This document shows positions 17,830-25,930 of a stretch of 64,000 nucleotides of DNA, piece by piece. The notes under the pieces are model-generated. The model did not search any database. It saw nothing but the letters and a program-made list of their open reading frames with translations, and was not told the DNA's origin. The DNA is from Candidatus Gastranaerophilales bacterium (GTDB taxonomy: Bacteria > Cyanobacteriota > Vampirovibrionia > Gastranaerophilales > Gastranaerophilaceae). Each line of letters begins with the position of its first letter. Position 1 is the stretch's first letter. The position numbers and the translations under genes are program-made. The DNA is taken from the NCBI GenBank assembly GCA_944325525.1, contig CALVAK010000001.1:174669-238668 (forward strand). Direction: 5' to 3'.

Positions 17830-18060
17830 TCTAGTATATTACTGCTTTCTTTAATTTATTTATTATTTTCCTTTTTGTATTGAAACCCAATTTATATGCT
17901 GGTAAGCCCCTGAAATACTCTTAGTGCACATTTCCTTGAATACCGCTTTTAGTCGGTAACATAAAGAGCAGTATATTAAGTGTTGTATTTTTTATTGGGT
18001 TGGAATCCAGCTTACAGCTTACATTCTATCTTATAAATTTTGGGTTGAAAGTAAATCCGA
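17830..18060 (+). ncRNA. Candidate structured RNA, possibly 6S-like
   Basis: The 440 bases between the small membrane protein and tRNA-Lys contain no gene but have nested complementarity. AACCCAAT (17884-17891) pairs with ATTGGGTT (17994-18001), with further pairs outside after a 2x2 internal loop. Inside are a bulged helix (AATACTCTT with AAGAGCAGTAT) and a TACCG/CGGTA hairpin (17941-17958). AAGCCCCTGA and GCTTACAGC recall the two sides of the 6S RNA central bubble (AGUCCCCUGA and GUUACAGCC in E. coli). Strand, ends and identity are uncertain; promoter and terminator are not clear. Confidence 0.35.
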
Positions 18061-18147
18061 TTTGCATAACTTCTGATTTTATAAAAACACATAAAATAAA
18101 TAACTTTCTTGAAAACATTAAATCTGCTAGGGCAATTAAACATGTGT

Positions 18148-18179
18148 AAAAAATAACAAAAGAGGGTTAAAACCCTCTT
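18148..18179 (-). terminator. Terminator of tRNA-Lys
   Basis: On the minus strand a 9-bp stem (18160-18168 with 18171-18179) is followed by TTTGTTATTTTTT. It lies 14 bases downstream of the tRNA 3' end. Confidence 0.85.
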
Positions 18180-18192
18180 GTAATAAAAATTT

Positions 18193-18265
18193 TGCGCTTG
18201 GCGCGATTCGAACGCGCGACCTATCCCTTAAAAGGGGAGTGCTCTACCTGCTGAGCTACAAGCGC
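18193..18265 (-). tRNA. tRNA-Lys (anticodon TTT)
   Basis: The minus strand folds as a standard cloverleaf: acceptor GCGCTTG/CAAGCGC, D arm with GCTCAGCAGGTAGAGC, anticodon loop CTTTTAA (anticodon TTT), T arm GCGCGTTCGAATCGCGC, and an A discriminator. CCA is not encoded. It is flanked by its own promoter and terminator. Confidence 0.97.
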
Positions 18266-18286
18266 ATATTATCTCGCTTCCTTATT

Positions 18287-18315
18287 ACGATATCAAGAAC
18301 ATTTTTTCTAGTCAA
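18287..18315 (-). promoter_or_regulatory. Promoter of tRNA-Lys
   Basis: Minus-strand TTGACT (18310-18315), 17-base spacer, TATCGT (18287-18292). The predicted start near 18280 is about 15 bases before the tRNA. Confidence 0.6.
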
Positions 18316-18416
18316 CAGCTTTTTTTAATAATTATTATTTGATTTATAAATAAATACCGTTTATGGGGAATTTTATAATATACAGTAAGTATATTCAGAT
18401 ATTGTATTATATTGAT

Positions 18417-18447
18417 AAAAAAAGGTGATTTGTTTTAACAAATCACC
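18417..18447 (-). terminator. Intrinsic terminator downstream of purA
   Basis: On the minus strand an 11-bp stem around GGTGATTTGTT (18424-18447) is followed by seven T residues. It lies 155 bases after the purA stop; the bases between hold a 9-bp inverted repeat (AACTATAAA/TTTATAGTT) but no gene. It may belong to purA or to an unrecognised short RNA. Confidence 0.75.
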
Positions 18448-18601
18448 GAGAGTTTTGTTATGGAATAAATAAGTAGTATTTGGAACTATAAAGATAGTAC
18501 ATTTTGTTTCCATTATGTAAAACGAAAACAATTAAAAAAAGTTCATTTTATAGTTCAACAAAAATCGTCTCTGCAAAAATTTACTATATATTATGGTTAT
18601 T

Positions 18602-19897
18602 TTACTTAAACGGATTTTCTAAAATAATAGTTTGTTCTCTATCGGGACCAACACTAATTATCTTTATAGGAATACCGATTAATTCTTCCAGCCTCTTTAA
18701 ATAATTTTTTGCGTTTTGCGGTAAATCTTCCATTGATTTTGCACCCGAAATATCAGTTTTCCAGCCTTTATGAGTTTCATATACCGGTTCTAAATATTTA
18801 TGTAAATTTATATTTGTCGGATAATCTTTATAAATTTTACCGTCTCTTTTGTCTTTATAAGCTGTACAAATTTTTATTTCTTCAAAATCATTAAATACAT
18901 CAATTTTAGTAATGGCCATTTCGGTAAGTCCTCCAACAAGAGTGCAATACCTCGAAAGAACAGCATCAAACCAGCCGCATCTTCTCGGTCTTCCTGTTGT
19001 AGTACCGAATTCTCCGCCTATATTTCTTATTGTTTCTCCGGTTTTGTCTGTTAGCTCAGTAATAAACGGACCTTCTCCAACTCTTGTTATATATGCTTTT
19101 GCAACACCGATTACGTTTTTAATGTATGTAGGACCGATACCGCTGCCTGTTGCTGCACCGCCGCCTATAGGGCTTGAACTTGTTACATAAGGATAAGTCC
19201 CGTAGTCTATATCAAGCATTATTCCTTGTGCACCTTCAAATAAGATTTTTTTATCTTCTTTTAAAAATCCCGAAAGTTTATCAATCCATTCATTACATAT
19301 ATAAGGCTTAAAAATTTCAGCATATTTTTCACAATAATTAAGCATTTCTTCTTTTGAATAAGTTTTTGATTCATATACTTTTTCAAGGATTTTATTTTTT
19401 AAAGGTAATATAGCGTCAAGTCTTGATTCTAAAAGTTCTTTATCAAAAAGATCCTGTACTTTTATTCCGTATCTTCCTGTTTTATCTGAATAAGTAGGCC
19501 CTATTCCTTTTTTTGTTGTTCCTATTTTATTTTTTCCGGAGGTATTTTCGCTTATTCCGTCAATATCTATATGATATGGCAGCGTTACTGTTGCAAGAGG
19601 ACTTATTTTTAATCCAGATAAGTCAACTCCTCTTTTTTTAAGGTCTTCTGTTTCTTTCAAAAAAGTTTCCGGATGAATTACGGTTCCTGCACCTATAAAG
19701 CAAAATTTGTCTTTGTACAAAACTCCTGAAGGAATCAAATGAAATTTATATGTTTCATTGTTAACAACAACAGTATGTCCTGCATTGCAGCCTCCCTGAT
19801 ATCTGATTATTACATCTGCATATTCAGCCAGAAGGTCTGTTATTTTAGCTTTACCTTCATCTCCCCATTGAGCTCCGACAACAACCGTATTCTTCAT
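18602..19897 (-). CDS. purA: Adenylosuccinate synthetase
   Basis: GTP-dependent enzyme that converts IMP and aspartate to adenylosuccinate, first step to AMP. The 431-residue protein begins with GAQWGDEGKAKITDLLAEYA (catalytic D and the GTP loop), then RYQGGCNAGHT, GTTKKGIGPTYSDK, and TTTGRPRRCGW near the middle. It is transcribed alone with a long 3' region. AGAAAGG precedes ATG 19897. purH for IMP synthesis lies at 62 kb. Confidence 0.97.
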   Translation of the reverse strand: MKNTVVVGAQWGDEGKAKITDLLAEYADVIIRYQGGCNAGHTVVVNNETYKFHLIPSGVLYKDKFCFIGAGTVIHPETFLKETEDLKKRGVDLSGLKISPLATVTLPYHIDIDGISENTSGKNKIGTTKKGIGPTYSDKTGRYGIKVQDLFDKELLESRLDAILPLKNKILEKVYESKTYSKEEMLNYCEKYAEIFKPYICNEWIDKLSGFLKEDKKILFEGAQGIMLDIDYGTYPYVTSSSPIGGGAATGSGIGPTYIKNVIGVAKAYITRVGEGPFITELTDKTGETIRNIGGEFGTTTGRPRRCGWFDAVLSRYCTLVGGLTEMAITKIDVFNDFEEIKICTAYKDKRDGKIYKDYPTNINLHKYLEPVYETHKGWKTDISGAKSMEDLPQNAKNYLKRLEELIGIPIKIISVGPDREQTIILENPFK

Positions 19898-19932
19898 AAA
19901 AAGTCCTTTCTAAAGACATGTTTTACCAGATT

Positions 19933-19960
19933 ATTATAAAGCAAATAATATTTGAAAAAA
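19933..19960 (-). promoter_or_regulatory. Putative purA promoter
   Basis: A perfect minus-strand TATAAT (19933-19938) lies 36 bases before the purA start. The -35 position holds only a T run, so the call rests on the -10 element. Confidence 0.4.
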
Positions 19961-20163
19961 ACTAAATTTATTTGTGAATGTTTTCGATTGATATGATGCC
20001 GGTAGTTTTATAAGTGAGTTGTTACTGCCTGTATTTAATCCCGATAATTGTTTTCTTAGATTTAAATACTTTTTGTCAGGTTAAATTCAGGTTATAAGTG
20101 ATTTAATGAAGCATGGTAAACAATTGTATCTTTGACACTTAAAGCTTGGTTCGTTTTTTTACG

Positions 20164-20295
20164 CAAAAAAAAGCCACCTTTTGAGTGGTCTATTTCTGCA
20201 TCCTAATGGTCTCTTTTGTGTTTATTATTTAGGAGTTTATATGTGTTCGGGGTTGTAATGTTTCATTTAGTGTTTTATTTACACTTAAATCTTAC
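20164..20295 (-). ncRNA. Candidate small RNA with CUCCU motif
   Basis: Inside the 470-base gap between purA and the radical SAM gene, a strong minus-strand promoter (20302-20329) is followed about 130 bases later by a short hairpin (GCCAC/GTGGT, 20173-20189) with an eight-T tract. The predicted RNA begins with a nested stem-loop (TAATGT with ACATTA, inner AAGTGT with ACAC), then an A-rich unpaired stretch containing ACUCCU (20231-20236), complementary to ribosome binding sites, and then the terminator. The layout recalls cyanobacterial Yfr1 (hairpin, unpaired ACUCCUCACAC, terminator), but the motif is not the same. It codes for no protein of note. The other 200 bases of the gap show nothing clear. 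Confidence 0.5.
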
Positions 20296-20301
20296 ATTAT
20301 T

Positions 20302-20329
20302 ATTATGACACATCTTAAATTCTTGTCAA
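20302..20329 (-). promoter_or_regulatory. Promoter of the candidate small RNA
   Basis: Minus-strand TTGACA (20324-20329), 16-base spacer, CATAAT (20302-20307). No protein gene follows on this strand for about 400 bases, so it looks like the promoter of a non-coding transcript. Confidence 0.6.
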
Positions 20330-20368
20330 GTGCAAAAAAAATATAATGTTAAGTATTGTAAACTTGAT

Positions 20369-21925
20369 TCAACTTATGGTCAAAAGTCTTTTATATTCAC
20401 TGAATAAGTATTCTTTTGTTTTTGGATATTCAATAAAATCCCAGGGAAGTTCCGTATTATATGAAAATTCTTTAAGAAATGATTTGTCAAAATCCGGTAT
20501 TAATTTTCTTTGTAAAAATTCTTTATAGGTATTTTTAAAAGCTCCTATATTGCCTCCTCGGTTAAATACTTCAATTAAATAAGTTGTTATTTCTCTTGAA
20601 CCTCGTGAAAGAATAGTTTGTATATAATCCCATTTTACACTTGAAGTTCTGGCTTTTATCCCTATTTTTGCAAATTCTTTTTTTATATATTCATTCTTTT
20701 TTTCAAGGCTTTTAATATCTTCTCTTAATGCGAACTGAAATGGAGTTTGAGCTTTTGGAACAAAAGTGGAGAAACTTGGTATTAAGTTAAAACCTTTGTA
20801 TTTTTGTTTTATTTTTTTACACAAACTTACAAATTCATTTAAATCTTTATACTCTTCTGTCGGAAGCCCTGTTATTCCGTACAGTTTCAAACCGTTGAAC
20901 CCGTATTTTGACATTTTATCAACAATATTTATAATATCTTCTTCAAGAAGATGTTTATTTATTACTCTGCGGAGTCTTTCACTTCCGGCTTCTACTGCAA
21001 CGGTTGCTGTTTTTTGTCCTCCTTTACGGAGCATTTCAAGAGTTTTATCAGAAACATAATCCGCTCTTAATGAAGAAACTGTTATTTCAAGATTAAGCCC
21101 GTTATCCATTTTTTTTATTAGAAATTCACAAATATCATCTATTTTTGGGTGAGAACAAATTAAAGCTCCAAGAAGTGCTATTTTATTGGTATATTTTAAG
21201 CCAAGTTCAAGACTCTTAATAATCTCTTCGTATGAGCAGAATCTTACAGGAGAGTTTAAAAATGAAGTCATGCAAAAACCGCAGCTTTGAGGGCAGCCTC
21301 TTTCAACTTCTATTATAAATGTATTTGAAAAAAAACTTTTTTCAGTCAATATTGGTGAATAGACACACTTGCTTAAACAGGCACCTGCTTTTTTTACCTT
21401 ATAATTTTTATCTTTGTATTTTGGAATATATATACCTTCAATGTTCTTTAAAAGCTGTAATTTCTCTTCTTTTGTTTTTGTTGGATTATTTTTTAGTGTT
21501 TCAATAACTTTGTGTATATTTGGCTCTGAATCTCCTATTGCAATAAAGTCAAAAAATTCCGCAAACGGTTCAGGGTTAGCACTTACAACAGGACCTCCGG
21601 CATATATAAGGGGATCTTCTTCTTTCCTGTCTTTTGCAAGAAAATTTATGTTATATTTTTTTAATATTGTTAATATACCCAGATAGTCCAATTCGAAGGA
21701 AAAAGAAAAAGTAATTAAATCAACATCCTGTACTTTAAGTTTATGGTTTTCACTATCCGTAAAAATTCTTTCTGCATATATTCCGTCAATTGAGTCTATT
21801 TGTCGAAAAACAGTAAGAAAACCGAGAGCGGACATTCCAAAATTATATACAGCCGGAAACGCACACCATACATTTAATTTTGTCGCTTCTTTTTTGTTTG
21901 TATTATAAAGATATTGTTCTGTCAT
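20369..21925 (-). CDS. B12-binding-type radical SAM protein
   Basis: A 518-residue radical SAM protein. Residues 1-150 form a Rossmann-like region as in cobalamin-binding radical SAM enzymes (DVDLITFSFSFELDYLGI, YAGGPVVSANPEPFAEFFD), though the classic DxHxxG cobalamin motif is absent. The cluster motif CPQSCGFC has C211, C215 and C218 inside EVERGCPQSCGFCMTS. TVAVEAGSERLRRVINK and GLKLYGITGLPTEE follow, as in MiaB/YgiQ-like and TIGR03960-type proteins. The substrate is unknown. Its ATG overlaps the AI-2E-type permease gene by 4 bases, so the two are co-transcribed. Confidence 0.85.
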   Translation of the reverse strand: MTEQYLYNTNKKEATKLNVWCAFPAVYNFGMSALGFLTVFRQIDSIDGIYAERIFTDSENHKLKVQDVDLITFSFSFELDYLGILTILKKYNINFLAKDRKEEDPLIYAGGPVVSANPEPFAEFFDFIAIGDSEPNIHKVIETLKNNPTKTKEEKLQLLKNIEGIYIPKYKDKNYKVKKAGACLSKCVYSPILTEKSFFSNTFIIEVERGCPQSCGFCMTSFLNSPVRFCSYEEIIKSLELGLKYTNKIALLGALICSHPKIDDICEFLIKKMDNGLNLEITVSSLRADYVSDKTLEMLRKGGQKTATVAVEAGSERLRRVINKHLLEEDIINIVDKMSKYGFNGLKLYGITGLPTEEYKDLNEFVSLCKKIKQKYKGFNLIPSFSTFVPKAQTPFQFALREDIKSLEKKNEYIKKEFAKIGIKARTSSVKWDYIQTILSRGSREITTYLIEVFNRGGNIGAFKNTYKEFLQRKLIPDFDKSFLKEFSYNTELPWDFIEYPKTKEYLFSEYKRLLTIS

Positions 21926-22983
21926 TGCTTTTCGTCTTCATTTTCATCTTCTTTATCTTTATATTTAGAATTTATTGTCTTTAAGTATAATTCGTCAAAT
22001 AAAGTTAATAACAATGCTGCAATTGCAGGTGATAATATTACACCCCAGACGCCAAGAAATTGTGCTGCAATAAGAAAAGCAAAGATTATTATAATAGGAT
22101 GAAGATCTAAAAATTTTCCGAAAACCAGCGGTCTTACAAAATTATTAGACACCCACTGTGCTCCAAGATATATAAGTACTGTCAGTATTACAGCTGTAAA
22201 CCCAAGCTGTGAAGCACATAATACGCCTAAAAGGAATGCAATCGTAGGCCCTACAATTGGTACAATATCCAATAAACCGGCGATTAAACCCAGTAAAATT
22301 GCATAAGGAACTTTTAAAATTAATAATCCGACAGCAGTAAAAATAGCTACAGTTGACATTGAAAGAACCTGTGCTATTACATAACCGCCCACTTTATGTT
22401 CTATATTTTCATATACTTCTTTGGCTCTTTGTTTCATTTTAGGCGGAAACATTACTATGATTGCATCACGAATAAGATTTTTTTCATAAGTCATATAAAA
22501 TACAATTACACCCATTGTTATTATTATTGTAATTGCTTCCATAAATGCAACTGTAAAGTTTATTGAACGGTTTACAATGTTTGATGCTACAGAAGAAGAT
22601 GCACTTGTTACTGTTTCAAGATTTATATATTCAAGTAAGGTCTTACCCATTATTGTTTTATTGCTTAAAAAATTCATAATTCCCTTTAATAGTCCGGGTA
22701 AATTGTTTATAACCTGATGAATTTCTTGAATGGAAATTGTAATAATGGGAATTAAAAACAGTACGGCTATTAAAATTGTTCCTGTTATAACAATTGTAGA
22801 TGCAAATCCACGTGACATATATTTTGTTAATTTATCAACAGCAGGGTTTAGTGAACAAGCCAGAACAAAAGAGGCAAAGGCAAGTAATGCTATATTTTTT
22901 ATTTGAACTATAAAATATATAAGAAATATAATCAATAATATAAACAGAATGTTCTTAAGGTTTATACTTTTATTCCAAAACAT
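21922..22983 (-). CDS. AI-2E family (PerM-like) membrane transporter
   Basis: A 353-residue polytopic protein of the UPF0118/AI-2 exporter family: two N-terminal spans, a periplasmic-type region, then a compact set of spans with GLIAGLLDIVPIVGPTIAF, the best-conserved family signature, and FVRPLVFGKFLDLHPIIIIF. Members export AI-2 or act as Na+/H+ antiporters; the substrate cannot be read from sequence. Ends in an acidic tail. AAAAAAAGGAG precedes ATG 22983. It starts an operon with the radical SAM gene. Confidence 0.88.
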   Translation of the reverse strand: MFWNKSINLKNILFILLIIFLIYFIVQIKNIALLAFASFVLACSLNPAVDKLTKYMSRGFASTIVITGTILIAVLFLIPIITISIQEIHQVINNLPGLLKGIMNFLSNKTIMGKTLLEYINLETVTSASSSVASNIVNRSINFTVAFMEAITIIITMGVIVFYMTYEKNLIRDAIIVMFPPKMKQRAKEVYENIEHKVGGYVIAQVLSMSTVAIFTAVGLLILKVPYAILLGLIAGLLDIVPIVGPTIAFLLGVLCASQLGFTAVILTVLIYLGAQWVSNNFVRPLVFGKFLDLHPIIIIFAFLIAAQFLGVWGVILSPAIAALLLTLFDELYLKTINSKYKDKEDENEDEKQ

Positions 22984-23126
22984 ATAAAGCTCCTTTTTTT
23001 AAATTTTCCGGATAAATTTTCGCTATAAAATTAAGGTTTGAATGAAATTTTAAAAGCGGGGGTTAATAGTGTATTTTATTTTTGCAAATTAAAGCATAGC
23101 TAAAAAAATTTACATCACCGGGTTAA

Positions 23127-23148
23127 ATTATAACATAGTTTATATGTT
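23127..23148 (-). promoter_or_regulatory. Putative promoter/operator of the AI-2E-type operon
   Basis: A minus-strand TATAAT (23127-23132) overlaps a 6-bp inverted repeat, AACATA/TATGTT (23132-23148), about 145 bases before the start codon. The -35 is poor. A repressor site is possible but unproven. Confidence 0.3.
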
Positions 23149-23194
23149 AATAAAATTAATAAAATGTCCGAATGTTGGATATGATTGTATGTAT

Positions 23195-23223
23195 TTGTTC
23201 AAAATAATATGTCATGATATACT
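23195..23223 (+). promoter_or_regulatory. Promoter of the parvulin operon
   Basis: TTGTTC (23195-23200), 17-base spacer, TATACT (23218-23223). The predicted start is near 23230, followed by an AAAAAGGAG ribosome site and ATG 23245. Confidence 0.6.
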
Positions 23224-23244
23224 TTTTCATAAAAAGGAGATAAT

Positions 23245-23529
23245 ATGACAACATATGTAAAAGCAAGTCATTTACTTGTAAAAACAGAAGAAGAAGCTAA
23301 AAAAATAAAAGAAGAGATATTAAACGGTAAAGATTTTGCCAGTGCGGCAAGAGAAGTTTCTTTGTGTCCTTCAGGTCAAAATGGCGGGGATCTTGGCTAT
23401 TTTACAAAAGGACAGATGGTTAAAGAATTTGAAGATGCTGCTTTTTCAATGAACATAGGCGACATATCAAATCCCATAAAAACACAATTCGGTTACCATT
23501 TAATTTATTTAACAGATAAAAAAGATTAA
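23245..23529 (+). CDS. ppiC: Cytoplasmic single-domain parvulin peptidyl-prolyl isomerase
   Basis: A 94-residue stand-alone parvulin (rotamase) domain with no signal peptide, like E. coli PpiC. Family segments are KASHLLVKTEEEAKKI at the start, CPSGQNGGDLGYFTKGQMV in the middle and TQFGYHLIYLTDKK at the end, including both histidines of the active site. It would speed prolyl isomerisation in cytoplasmic proteins. It shares one base with the following aminopeptidase gene, so the pair handles proline-containing chains: folding and Xaa-Pro cleavage. This functional link is only inference. Confidence 0.92.
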   Translation: MTTYVKASHLLVKTEEEAKKIKEEILNGKDFASAAREVSLCPSGQNGGDLGYFTKGQMVKEFEDAAFSMNIGDISNPIKTQFGYHLIYLTDKKD

Positions 23530-25184
23530 TGAATATAAAGTTAATTGAATATTTAAAAGATTTTCTTGCTAAGAATGACATTGACGGCTTAATTATTAAT
23601 TCAACAAATGAATTTCTTGTTGAATATAATAAACTGGAGCTGAATTCAAGATATCATCTTACAGAATTTACAGGTTCAACAGGTGAAGTACTTTTTACAA
23701 ATGATAAGATATATCTTTTTGTGGATACAAGGTATCATCAGCAGGCAGAGAAACAGGTTGACAAGGAATATATTGATGTTGTAAAAATGCCGCTGACACA
23801 GTCTTTTTTGTCAGCATTAACAGAACATATTCCGTCTTATTTTAAACTGGGAGTTGTTGCGAAAAAAACATCCAAAAGATTTTACGATTCTCTTGAAAAA
23901 GTTCTGCAGAGCAAGAGTTCGTCTTTGAAGCTTTTCAATATAGATCCTGTGTCAGAATTTATTAAAGATTCGGTATCTGATATAAACTATACTATATTTA
24001 ATGTTGATAAAGATATAGCCGGATATTCTCCGGATGAGAAATTTCAATTTTTGAAAGAATATGCCGGTGATAAGTTTAATATTCTGGTAACTTCTCTGGA
24101 GGATATAGCATATATTACAAATAAACGCTCTTATGATTTTGACTATTGTGCGGTATTTCCTGCAAAAGCAATAATAAATAATGAAATTGTTTCTATATAT
24201 ACTGATTGTAATATTCCATATATAGGAGATAGCTTTAAAGTATTACCTTTTTCTGAATTTGAGAAAGATGTTAAAAAAATAGAAAACTCCGAAATTTATA
24301 TAGATAATTCTTCTCTTTCAATTTATGATTATATGCTAATTAATAAGAATAATAAGCTGCTGCCGAGTCATTTAAATCTATTTAAAACAGTAAAAAATGA
24401 AAAAGAAATTAATCATTTAAAATATTGTTTTCAAAGATCGGATAATGCACTTAAAGTTATATATGATATGCTTTCATCAGAAACTGTATACTCGGAATAT
24501 GATTATTATGAAGCTCTTATAAAATCGATGAAAGAAAACGGGGCGTTATCATTGAGTTTTAAACCTATTGTTGCAGCAGGAAGCAATACTTCAATAATCC
24601 ATTATTCTTCTCCATCAAAAGAAAAGTATTTAAATGACGGAGATTTGTTATTAATTGATTATGGCGGATATTATGAAGGCGGACTTGCTACGGATACAAC
24701 AAGAACTTTTGTAAAAGGAGTTCCTTCTCAGGAGCAGAAAGCTGCGTATACTTCTGTTTTAAAGGCATTTTTAAACGCTTATTATAATAAATATAACAAG
24801 AAATCTTCATATTTTAATATAGATAAAATTGCAAGAGATACAATAGAAAAATCTGCTCCTGAAGGTTGTTTATTCGCACATTCAACCGGGCATGGAGTTG
24901 GAATTTCAGTTCATGAAAATCCGCCCAGGGTCTCATCTTCTGATGTTTCAAAAACAAAAATTATTGAAAATACAGTATTTTCTATTGAACCGGGAGTGTA
25001 TAAAGAAGGCTGGGGCGGAATAAGACTTGAAAATACCGTTTATGCTTCATTTGATGAAGATAAAATAATAATGAATTCTTTCTCACATTTTCCGTTTGAA
25101 ATAAAACTTGTTGATTTATCAATGATGAATGATTATGAAAAATATTATTATATGAAGTGGCAGGCAAATGCATGTGTGCTGTGA
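23529..25184 (+). CDS. Xaa-Pro aminopeptidase, M24B family
   Basis: Removes an N-terminal residue that precedes proline. The 551-residue protein has two creatinase-like N-terminal domains (to about residue 290) and a C-terminal pita-bread domain. The metal ligands are visible: LLLIDYGG and ATDTTRTF (two aspartates), HSTGHGVG (histidine), SIEPGVY and GIRLENTV (two glutamates). Length and domain order match eukaryote-like APP1 rather than the 440-residue E. coli PepP. It follows the parvulin gene with a one-base overlap and overlaps the next gene. Confidence 0.92.
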   Translation: MNIKLIEYLKDFLAKNDIDGLIINSTNEFLVEYNKLELNSRYHLTEFTGSTGEVLFTNDKIYLFVDTRYHQQAEKQVDKEYIDVVKMPLTQSFLSALTEHIPSYFKLGVVAKKTSKRFYDSLEKVLQSKSSSLKLFNIDPVSEFIKDSVSDINYTIFNVDKDIAGYSPDEKFQFLKEYAGDKFNILVTSLEDIAYITNKRSYDFDYCAVFPAKAIINNEIVSIYTDCNIPYIGDSFKVLPFSEFEKDVKKIENSEIYIDNSSLSIYDYMLINKNNKLLPSHLNLFKTVKNEKEINHLKYCFQRSDNALKVIYDMLSSETVYSEYDYYEALIKSMKENGALSLSFKPIVAAGSNTSIIHYSSPSKEKYLNDGDLLLIDYGGYYEGGLATDTTRTFVKGVPSQEQKAAYTSVLKAFLNAYYNKYNKKSSYFNIDKIARDTIEKSAPEGCLFAHSTGHGVGISVHENPPRVSSSDVSKTKIIENTVFSIEPGVYKEGWGGIRLENTVYASFDEDKIIMNSFSHFPFEIKLVDLSMMNDYEKYYYMKWQANACVL

Positions 25185-25930
25185 AACTTTCAAATAACAG
25201 AATAAAAGAGATAATAAAACTTCATCAAAAAAAATACCGGGATGAATCAGGGCTTTTTCTTGCTGAAGGTGAAAAAATACTTGAAGAAATTTTAAACTCG
25301 GATATAAACATAAAGGAAATTATTGCATTAGAAGGATTTAATTCTGAAAAAATAAATTATCCTTATATTTTTGTTGATGAAAATATAATGAAAAAAATAA
25401 CAACAACTTCTACATTATGTAATGTTCTTGTTGTTGCAGAAAAGAAGTCTATTGATATTTCACAAATTAAGACTAAAAAAAAGATAGCATTGTTTGATTC
25501 AATAAGCGATCCGGGAAATTTAGGAACAATAATAAGAAGTGCTGCCGCTTTCGGTATAGAAGGTATTATTTTATACGGAAATTGTGTGGATTTATATTCA
25601 CCTAAAGTAATTCGTTCTTGTGCCGGGAACTTTTTAAAAATTCCGGTTGTATTTATAAAGAACATTGAAGAATTAAATAAAAATTTTAAAGATTATACTA
25701 AAATTTCTACAGCAATTTATGAAAAAAATAATATTTCAATAAAAGAAACAGCAAGAATAGAAAAATATATTGTTATGTTCGGGTCTGAGGCATCAGGTCT
25801 ACAAGAAGAATTAGTAAAAATTGCGGATAAGAACATAAGATTACAGATGGAAAATAATGTGGAATCACTTAATTTATCAGTAAGTGCCTCCATTATTTTC
25901 TATGAATTATTTTTAAATAATTTTATTTAA
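25172..25930 (+). CDS. SpoU/TrmH-family RNA 2'-O-methyltransferase
   Basis: SAM-dependent methyltransferase of the knotted SPOUT fold. The first 90 residues form the L30e-like substrate-binding domain (FLAEGEKILEEIL), then the SpoU motifs: FDSISDPGNLGTIIRSAAAFG, MFGSEASGL and NLSVSASIIFYELF. These fit RlmB/TsnR-like enzymes acting on 23S rRNA, though tRNA is possible. I prefer ATG 25172, which follows GCAGG; an in-frame GTG at 25157 is also open. The gene overlaps the aminopeptidase end and its stop overlaps the convergent thiC by 8 bases. Confidence 0.9.
   Translation: MCAVKLSNNRIKEIIKLHQKKYRDESGLFLAEGEKILEEILNSDINIKEIIALEGFNSEKINYPYIFVDENIMKKITTTSTLCNVLVVAEKKSIDISQIKTKKKIALFDSISDPGNLGTIIRSAAAFGIEGIILYGNCVDLYSPKVIRSCAGNFLKIPVVFIKNIEELNKNFKDYTKISTAIYEKNNISIKETARIEKYIVMFGSEASGLQEELVKIADKNIRLQMENNVESLNLSVSASIIFYELFLNNFI

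Noticed and set aside
17751..18192. tmRNA or RNase P RNA in this gap
   Set aside because: No tRNA-like ends or TTCGAATCC for tmRNA, and no GAGGAAAGTCC or ACAGAA motifs for RNase P RNA on either strand.
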